Source of the DNA: Cordilura impudica
Lineage: Eukaryota > Arthropoda > Insecta > Diptera > Scathophagidae
DNA length: 64,000 nucleotides
Assembly: GCA_963682025.1 (NCBI GenBank)
Contig: OY821518.1
Coordinates: 142,824,529-142,888,528, forward strand
Reading direction: 5' to 3'
In this document: piece by piece, positions 57,201 to 64,000 of the stretch
How the letters are laid out: each line of letters opens with the position of its first letter
How positions within the stretch are numbered: position 1 is the first letter of the stretch
Notes under the pieces: model-generated
What the model was told of the DNA's origin: nothing
The model's input: only the letters and a program-made list of their open reading frames with translations
Database searches by the model: none
Made by a program: the position numbers and the translations under genes

Positions 57201-60200
57201 AATGAGTATATAGCAGTTTGCGATTTTTCAGAAAATGCTTCTTTTACTATTCAGGATGCAGTCCAGGGATTTCACTGGAACAACTCTCAGGCCACTTTAT
57301 ACCCAATTGCTATTTATTTTAAATCAGATGGAAAAACACAACATACAAACTTCATAATAATATCTGATTGTCTTGTACACGATTCTGTAGCTGTTCACCT
57401 GTTCCATCGCCACCTGAATGTATTTTTGAGAAAAAAGTTTAAAACAACCCCGAAGAAAATCACGTATTTTTCAGACGGTAGTGCTGCCCAGTTTAAAAAT
57501 AAAAAGAACTTTATCAATTTATGTTATCATATGGAAGATTTTGGATGTAATGCTGAGTGGCATTTTTTTGCAACAAGCCATGGAAAAGGCCCAAGTGACG
57601 GTCTTGGAGGTACCGTAAAGAGAGAGGCACGTCGAGCTAGTTTACAGCGTCCATTACAAGGTCAAATAACTACTCCAAAACAATTATATGAATGGTGCCT
57701 GCAAAATCTTTTGAACTGTAATTTCGAGTTTTTAACTCTAGAAGACCACGAAGAAGAAGCACGGTTCCTTCAAATTCGTTTTAAAGATTTGCGTACTATT
57801 CCTGGAACTCAAAAGCTGCATTCTATTGAACCTGTAGATAAAAAAAAAAATTAAAGTCAAGCGATACGCGGCAGATGCAGATTTTTTAATTGAAATCCTT
57901 CAGAAATAAATAAATATGCTGTAATTAAGTGTTTAACAATGATAATACATTATGTTGTACTTTTTATTAAAGGTTTAGCAATGGAGAAAAAGAGTTTAAG
58001 CAAAGAAAAGTCGAAAAAGTTCCGTTACATTTGATTTGTCCTTCTTTTTGTAATTTGTCACCTTTTTGTATTTTGGTACATTTCATGAAATACATAAACC
58101 TTCGCCTGCTTTTTTCTTAATAACTCATGTTGTAATAAAGACTCCACATTGAAATTTGACAGACTTATACAAAACATAATAAGAATTAACATATATTTTT
58201 TTGAAATTTTTAAAAATATTGATTTTCGAGAAATATCCTTTGGAAATTTTAGTCCTTTTTTATTTACATTATCCTTGATCGAAAATTTGAAAAAAATTTT
58301 TTTTTGGAATGGCGCATGTTTTAGTCTGTAAAATGAGCCCTTGATTATTAACGTGCAATGAATACTTTTCGAGATATTAAAAATTGTGTTAAGGCATCTG
58401 AGTGCATTTTTATTGATTTTTGCCAACTTGGAATGGCCATAATTCTGAAAGTTCGAAGGCTATATGTCTGAAAGTTGGCAAATATTATTGTGCCGATCCA
58501 TAGATCATGTGTACAAAATCTTATCAAATTTGGAGGTGATGAGGTCACAAATGTTAATATTTTCGGTTGATTTCATATGTTTTTACCCATATAGTCCTGG
58601 CCTGATACTAAACGACGATTAAAAATTATCCAGTTGTGCGACAATTAACCTTGCCATTTTTTAACGATTGACTTCTTATAATATGGAGTTTGATATTCAT
58701 ATTGTATATATTTTTACACAGAGAAAATATTTTGAGAATAATATTGTTGCAAGCTGGGGTCTAATCGCCGCATACGTGATCGAGTGAAATTGATCGACAT
58801 TTTTCATTTTGAAATCATGGCATTCGATAACGACTAATCGATCGAGTGAATTCTTTCGAAATGTCATTCGATACATATCAAGCTGTCGAAAACATATTTT
58901 ATTAGTTTTTTATATGAAAATAACGCAAGTAAAATTAATTTATTTTATTATATTTAATAGGAAGACATGAAATGTTTTGTATCTATTAACGAGTAATTTG
59001 AAGAAAAACCAAATAATATGAGAAATACTTCTTTCATCTGCCGAAAAGCAAATTCTCTCCAAGCTGTTGGAATTGAGAATAGGTCTCTTAAAGCCCCATC
59101 TTCAAAAATTTCCTTAAAGTTGGACAAATTTTTGGAATTCAAAGAACTTTCGTTAAAACTAAAGGAAAAAGAACACATTGTTAACATGGAGATAAAAAGG
59201 TAGATTTAAAAATTAAATCGCTTCAGTTGGAGATGCTCACAAAATTAAAAATTATTGATAATATAAACAAAAAAAATTGTTAATAACTATTTACTTTTGT
59301 TTTAAAGTGCTCGATAGTCTATTTTGCTTGTTGACATTTGTTAAAACATATGCTTATGTTATATTAAAAAGCTAAATATCTTGTAACACTTGTTATAAAT
59401 TTCGATTTCGTGACTATCGTATGCCGCGATTAGCATAGTCAATACATCACGAAATTTTATTCGACACGTGAGCACACTCGATCACGTATGCGACGATTAG
59501 ACCCCTGGTCACTTTTTAATAGATATTCTCATTTGAACTTTAAAAGCAAGAATTTATTAAATCAATTTCAACATGCGCGAGCCCTATCTGGTCTATTAAC
59601 ACAGTCGTAAATTATTCAAAACAACTGTTAAAAAATAAGAAACAACAATCATTGGAGATATCCTACGCTTTATCTACAAGGCTTAATAATAAATGTTTTG
59701 AAAAAATATAAATTTTGTAATGTAGAGCTTACGAGAAAAATATTTATGATATAAACGTTTTCGTGGAGTAGATTTGGTTCACTACATCATTTTGAAGTTA
59801 TAATTTTGATATAACAACTCAAAAACTATCTATCTTATCTATGTACATATCTATCTACCCAATCGACGATGAACATTTTATATCAAAATTAAAAAAATAT
59901 TTTGGAAACTTTATTTGTTAAAAAGTTTAGGCTTCTGTAATGGAGTGAACGTTTGGATATAATTTAAATTATCCTTTAAATTGTTCTCTTGTTTATTCAT
60001 TTTGAAAAGAAATTCATAATTGAGAGTTCGCTGACTGGATTATGTAGATAATGTTTCTTTAAGAAAAAAAATTAATAATATCAACTAACCTTTGTCGTGT
60101 AAATATTTAACTGCATGACACATTTGATAGAAAAATATTTTTGAAACTTTTTCTGACAAACGTTTATTACCCACAATCCGATTGAGTAAATCACCACCTT

Positions 60201-60779
60201 TCATATATTCCAAAACCATATACACCGAATCTGGTTTATCCACGATATCATGCATTTTAATAACACACGGCTAATTAAAATAAAGGAATTTCAAATATCT
60301 GAAAACCAATAAAAATTTTAACTTACGTGTTCCAAGCTCTTCATTATTTTAACCTCATTCATTACCCGATTAGGATCATTCAAATTATTTGGGTTTGTGC
60401 TAGTTGCCAACATGTCTTTCTTAACAATTTTCATAGCATATTCTAGGCATGTGCGACGATCGTAAACCAAACGCACTAAACCACAAGCTCCAGAACCTAA
60501 CTTGCGACTAACATAATAATTTGAAGTAATTTCTATTGGCAAACCTATCGCTTCATTTGGACTAAGATCTTGAAACACAAATGCTAAAATAATAAGGAAT
60601 ATTATAAAGTAGATGAGAAAAGAGAAAAGAAGAAAAAAGATATAAATTAGTTATTTGTTAATTGATTTACCTTTATATGTAGGATGTGATAGTGAGATGA
60701 TATCATCATTTTGTAAAATACGACGTCTGTTGGTACCAATTTTTTCACTGTTTACAAAGGTACCATTACGTGATAGATC
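54201..60779 (-). CDS. lok: Checkpoint kinase 2 / loki, 3' five exons (partial)
   Basis: Minus-strand exons: 60671-60779 (end of the FHA domain, [10 protein letters not shown]), 60327-60583 (glycine loop GSGACGLV, lysine in YAMKIVKK), 60089-60270 ([11 protein letters not shown]), 54567-54801 ([20 protein letters not shown]) and 54201-54507 (end of the kinase lobe and basic tail PPSKRSKR). Splice borders are GT-AG and codons join correctly across them. About 360 residues are covered. The first part of the FHA domain and the N-terminal SQ/TQ region are not found between 60780 and 64000 and probably lie beyond the window. Chk2 is the nuclear DNA-damage kinase acting downstream of ATM; FHA binds phosphothreonine for dimerisation. 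All kinase motifs are intact. The 5.3-kb intron 60088-54802 holds two TEs. Confidence 0.95.
54871..55442 (+). repeat. Left ~570-bp terminal inverted repeat
   Basis: Matches 58588-58008 inverted. The outermost ~27 bp and the inner ~480 bp are nearly identical between arms, while a 70-85-bp stretch just inside the outer end (about 54898-54970 versus 58478-58561) has diverged strongly. Confidence 0.9.
55854..57854 (+). CDS. Putative transposase of unknown family, 666 residues
   Basis: A single open frame from ATG at 55854 to TAA. The N-terminus has a cysteine/histidine cluster (C8, C9, H17, C20, C47, C50), probably a zinc-binding DNA-recognition module. Residues 79-96 contain the tandem repeat DDIASGTEE twice. 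A second Cys/His-rich segment spans 314-370 ([15 protein letters not shown]). The C-terminal half has three blocks that look like a DDE/D core: CDFSENASF (D457), [12 protein letters not shown] (D541) and [16 protein letters not shown] (570-586, with E591 after it). It ends in a basic tail. The location between long TIRs argues for transposase; the superfamily is not one I can name. It is apparently intact. Confidence 0.8.
   Translation: MPFHSTFCCNPFKKSGHTGCNKSLRQVQEWMLQYTKDKNITISSKICGTCRIKFSHLKKSNKSNLEEGSDINENVDTFDDIASGTEEDDIASGTEEVAISKLNQSLPYLEQSPIKKKKLHQKRYRDGKFRKISDSIQDKIFHGSAQSTSHMCPQSEIIEQLKEKFKTLTKNSEKIQLLTILPKSWAIHKIEEEFLVTNYIARKVKHLVETKGVMSTPNPKLGSPISPVTSNLVKSFYESDDVSRCMPGQKDFVSFFENGRKVRKNKRLLLGNLREMYALFKERHDGIKIGISKFCQLRPRNIILANASGSHNVCVCTKHQNVKLMIDAINLKKLTAGVPNYQLECYKDCLKQMTCIPSSSKCHLRKCNKCPGIENLKAKLNQLLEQNDIDEITYKQWVSVDRDNLETMIGQADVFVDSLCEKLEILLPHSFIAKQQAAYLSERKSNLEENEYIAVCDFSENASFTIQDAVQGFHWNNSQATLYPIAIYFKSDGKTQHTNFIIISDCLVHDSVAVHLFHRHLNVFLRKKFKTTPKKITYFSDGSAAQFKNKKNFINLCYHMEDFGCNAEWHFFATSHGKGPSDGLGGTVKREARRASLQRPLQGQITTPKQLYEWCLQNLLNCNFEFLTLEDHEEEARFLQIRFKDLRTIPGTQKLHSIEPVDKKKN
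58008..58588 (-). repeat. Right ~580-bp terminal inverted repeat
   Basis: Inverse of 54871-55442. The inner border lies at AAAGTCGAAAAAGTTCC, the outer at GTTTTTACCC. Confidence 0.9.
58757..59504. mobile_element. 748-bp Harbinger-type element, CTG target
   Basis: Ends GGGTCTAATCG.CGCATACG are inverted repeats for 30 bp with one mismatch, and CTG is duplicated at 58754-58756 and 59505-59507. It lies in the same lok intron as the long-TIR element. A 61-codon frame (59018-59203, [20 protein letters not shown]) resembles the leucine/[10 protein letters not shown] coiled coil at the end of the Harbinger Myb-like protein at 20711, so this is probably an internally deleted Harbinger that kept part of that gene. 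Confidence 0.87.
59508..60088. other. lok intron sequence
   Basis: AT-rich, no repeat or gene recognised. Part of the intron between the 60089-60270 and 54567-54801 exons. Confidence 0.6.
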
Positions 60780-62260
60780 CTGAAAATTGTATATATTATA
60801 CATAACAATAATTCCATTTATATACTATACAAGCGGATTCTGTCGAAAATTGTTTGGCCCTAAGCCTACATTGCGTTGAGTTTGAGTACTTTTCCAGTAA
60901 AAAATATCCAGTAACTAAATTTTGCTCTCAAAATAAAAAAATATTTAAAAAAAATTACTCGAACAGAAAATTGTAACAATTTTTTTAACAGTTGATTTTT
61001 AGGTGTAATAAAATAAACAGCGATAAAACAATTTTTTTTAATTTGGTCAAAATGTGTTGTCATCTGCGATCTGTAGTTTTCATACAAAATTACATGCACA
61101 GACGGATGAAAGGGCATGGCTGAAATTCTAAGTAGATCACTATAATAAAAGGTGGGTCAAGTATTTTTTGGTAGTTGAAAACATCAACACAAATTCATTA
61201 TAACCTTATCACATAGTTGTAAGTACTTATATAGTGCATAAATAGTCGACATGGAAAATAAAGCAAAACTAGATGTAAAATATTCACCAGGAACATTTCG
61301 GAAGGTTGAGTTATATATAGCCATGGACATAGAAATAGGACACTAATATAGTTCTTTAATAATTTCCCTACATAAATTAGATATTTTTAATCTATAATAT
61401 TAATAGGCTAGGCGATTTCTTCTGACCGATGTTTTGTGCTACCTTTTTATCCCGATTTTGACCAAACTTGTATTATTTGAAAGGTATTTCTTTTTACCCG
61501 TTTTGCAGATTTACAGATTTTTAAATTTTTCCTTTATTTTCAGTAAATTGCATTTAAAGTTGCTACTAACACATACATAAAATTATACAATGCTATTTGT
61601 GTGTTTATTAAATTTGTTAATGTGTTTGTAATAAAAATGAGTTTGTTTTTCATGTTGATTTGTGAATTGGCTATAATTGATTAGTATACCTTTAGGATCC
61701 TTATTTAATGAAAAAATAAAACTTCCTAGAATTTGCACTCGAATTTCGAGGGCTGGAATCTGCTAGTTATAATAAATACTGATTAAGAAGTCGTAGATTT
61801 TTTAAAAAATCCACAACTACGACGGTACGTTAATAACTGCTGGAAATAAGGTGCACTTCATAATTATAAGGTCATTCGTATTTTTCAAATGTTTTGAAAA
61901 TAAATTGACAAAAGCTAATATTCTCTATAGGGAGAATCACAGCCTAACACAGTCGTGACAACTTGACAGCTGTCAAAAAAGTAAACACGAACCGTATGGC
62001 TTTGTTTACCTTTTTTTTCTTAAAATTGCTCTAACAAATTTGAGAAAGAGATTAAAAAATAAAATATACAAAATATAATGTGTGCAAGTGAACAGCTACA
62101 CATGTTTGTAACCAGCATAAAAAAACAATAATAATGGAAAAATAGTGAGTATTTGCTATTGATAAACATTTAAAAAACATTAATAATATCGAATTATCTG
62201 TTTTGATATATAAATATGTATAAAAGGTGTATATTAAAACAAATAGCTTGTGATTTGTTT
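60780..62260. other. lok intron or upstream DNA, nothing recognised
   Basis: It follows the 3' splice site of the first visible lok exon (TTTTCAG/GATC, 60779-60782), so at least its start is intron. No exon with FHA character and no element termini found. Confidence 0.5.
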
Positions 62261-62261
62261 T

Positions 62262-62870
62262 ACGTAAGACAATTAGATTCAAGACTACTCAAGCCAGGGC
62301 CGAAGGAAAAGCAAATATTACTATTGCTGGCACAACAAAAGGCGGCCAAGAAGGAAGAAGCAAAACAACGATGATGAACAATATGAAGATGCTGGATAAT
62401 GTAGTCGGCATGCTGGATGGTGAAGATTCGAAATTTTTGCAATTGAAAAGAGGCAAAAACAACGAAACGTAAACATGCTGCTGGTGATGAAAGTAAACAT
62501 GATATTAAGAATTGTTTCCGTTTTGTGTTTGCCAATGATAAAAAGCTTCACATGACTCTTTTCACAATATGTACGTCGCGTTAATCATTTAATCAACGCC
62601 AAAAACAACAATTTCAACTTGGAATGTATAACTTGTTAGTGGGCTTTGAAGATAAAAAATGTTTATGTAGATGCAGAGAAAGAAAATGAATTGAAACAAA
62701 AGAAGTTGGAGGCTCATCGTCAACGTTTGTTGAGTTTATCGAAAAAGGAACGCAAACAACATAAAAAGTTGGCTGAGTTAAAATAGGAGTTGGATGAGAC
62801 AAAAGCCAATTCTAAGGTTTTGAGTGACATTTTGGAGGGTTTTGCTGATGCTTGTAAAAATTTGTTTTAA
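62262..62870 (+). pseudogene. [10 protein letters not shown] coding remnant, unrecognised
   Basis: Pieces in different frames read like protein: RLLKPGPKEKQILLLLAQQ followed by KAAKKEEAK (about 62280), then a basic coiled-coil segment around 62665-62860 (NELKQKKLEAHRQRLLSLSK, ILEGFADACKNLF). Stops and frameshifts separate them. The codon texture and lower AT content differ from the surroundings, which suggests a decayed host-gene copy. I do not recognise the parent. The opening ~45 bp recurs at 62869. Confidence 0.45.
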
Positions 62871-64000
62871 GACAATTGCATACAATACTACTCAACCCAG
62901 GGCCGAAAGGAAGTAATCACAAATTACTATAGCTAAGCTAACCATTGGTCCAGTTGCTGGTGACGAAACTTTTTGCAAGTTGAATTGTGGTATTGTATTA
63001 TTGTTTTTGATTATGACTTGCATGTAGAGTTCGTGTAATGCTTCTCATCGTAATTTGTCTGGTAATATTCCCATCACATTGGGTACTATACCGTTAGCTT
63101 CATACATAAAACATTAATTTTCTACTTTTTTATTCCTGTAAGTAGACGGACTTGTACATATTGGAATGAAGTTAATGGAGGATTTAATTTTGATAAAAGT
63201 AAACAATAGAAGCAACAAAATCAATACGAATAGAAAAAATGTAAGTTGGTGCAATTGGCGGTATGGTCAGAGTGGAATTGTTTTAATTTAATAAAATATG
63301 TGAACAGCTCGAAAGCAAATAAATCTTAGTAGGAGAGAACGACCAACCATTAGCAGAAATGGTAGCGCAACCTACATATTCCACAAAAGCCCATCAATCC
63401 TTAAACAAATTTTAATATATAAGAGAAGGATGAAATAAAAAATGTATTTGTAGATTTCCAACGTTTTTAAACATGATGTCCCCAAAATGATGACAATGTA
63501 TGCTCAATTTATGAAAAGTAATATATAGATCGCTTAAAACGCGTAAAAAAGTCGAAAGTAAAGCCAAAACTACAAATGGCTAAAGTTAAACCTCTAACTA
63601 CAACATTAGTTCCTTTTGATTGCTTTAATTTAAAACTAGAATTTAATGTAAATTTTTAATTATCTCTGCATCTATGCAAAAATAAAACTAAACTACGGGC
63701 ATTTATTTCAAAACTAAAACAAAAGAATGGTTTATTATTTGAAAAACTTTTTTGATACTTTAACATAATGAAATGTATATATTTTTTTGAATTTTTCGAT
63801 CTAACTACACAACATAGATTAAAATATAAAAAAAATTCTTCAACTGACGTAAAGCACATTTATCAGCAGTACATTTGGCAATCCGATATTTTCTACCGAA
63901 AAACTTGTACGGTAACACGAACACGTCGGCCATCAGTTAATTTTTCGGGTTTGCTGAAAATTAAAAATTTGATCCCATGTACAAGTTAAATGTTAAAGCA
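62869..64000. other. Unassigned sequence at the window edge
   Basis: Starts with a second imperfect copy of AGACAATT...ACTACTCAA.CCAGGGCCGAA (first at 62267). The rest holds short fragments with slightly coding-like texture (63540-63600), none convincing. Confidence 0.4.

Larger units (their letters stand above)
54871..58588 (+). mobile_element. 3.7-kb long-TIR DNA transposon, superfamily unassigned
   Basis: The outer ends GGGTAAAAACATATGAAATC are perfect inverted repeats. The arms extend to about 55442 (left) and 58008 (right), about 570-580 bp each. ATAT flanks both sides (54867-54870, 58589-58592); this may be a 4-bp target duplication or, since ATAT is palindromic, part of the ends. One intact 666-codon gene lies between the arms. 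The element is inserted in an intron of lok, antisense to it. Long TIRs with a 4-bp target occur in several poorly known superfamilies (for example Sola); I cannot assign it from sequence alone. Confidence 0.88.

Noticed and set aside
60866..61117. Candidate upstream exon of lok
   Set aside because: The minus-strand peptide has no FHA-like residues and no splice sites in a suitable phase.

Overview
The window is AT-rich insect genomic DNA, most plausibly from a higher fly (calyptrate-like Diptera). This rests on two intron-bearing host genes of fly type (a CHID1-like GH18 protein and the checkpoint kinase lok/Chk2), short AT-rich introns with GT/AG borders, and a dense load of fly-type transposable elements (TEs): Jockey-like and I-like non-LTR elements, BEL/Pao, Penelope, hAT, PIF/Harbinger and their MITEs. 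About 80% is repeat-derived. No tRNA, rRNA or CRISPR was seen. Nothing was aligned by software; all comparisons were made by eye inside the window.

Layout. 1-5074: AT-rich DNA, a 283-bp MITE and a ~1.8-kb heptamer satellite. 5075-11062: Jockey-like non-LTR copy 1, interrupted in the last codons of ORF2 by an intact hAT element (8652-10889). 8588-15437 and 16469-24738: two copies of one ~4.6-kb block. Copy A carries the hAT. Copy B carries a nest of hAT-2, a TTA-target MITE and a 2.9-kb Harbinger with transposase and Myb-like genes. 24745-25528: short repeat and a five-unit minisatellite. 26440-27780: 5'-truncated Penelope. 28300-32345: the longest Jockey-like copy, with intact ORF1. 32505-33480: hAT-1 relative in decay. 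34388-40601: very young BEL/Pao provirus-like element (LTRs differ by one base, one in-frame stop). 40625-46222: terminal-hairpin repeat and a broken I-clade element. 46223-48318: four MITEs stacked through successive TTA target sites. 48493-50034: CHID1 in four exons. 51877-53171: foldback repeat and a hAT-2 end. 54201-60779: five 3' exons of lok on the minus strand, with a 3.7-kb long-TIR transposon (54871-58588; 666-residue protein of a family I cannot name) and a CTG-target MITE (58757-59504) in one intron. 60780-64000: mostly featureless, with a [10 protein letters not shown] decayed coding remnant near 62.3-62.9 kb.

The strongest value of the window is that filled and empty versions of the same sites coexist: copy B shows the site before the hAT inserted, copy A shows hAT-2 before the MITE inserted, and the MITE at 47306 shows the site before the Harbinger inserted. 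Target duplications and insertion order can therefore be read directly. The least explained item is the long-TIR element in lok.
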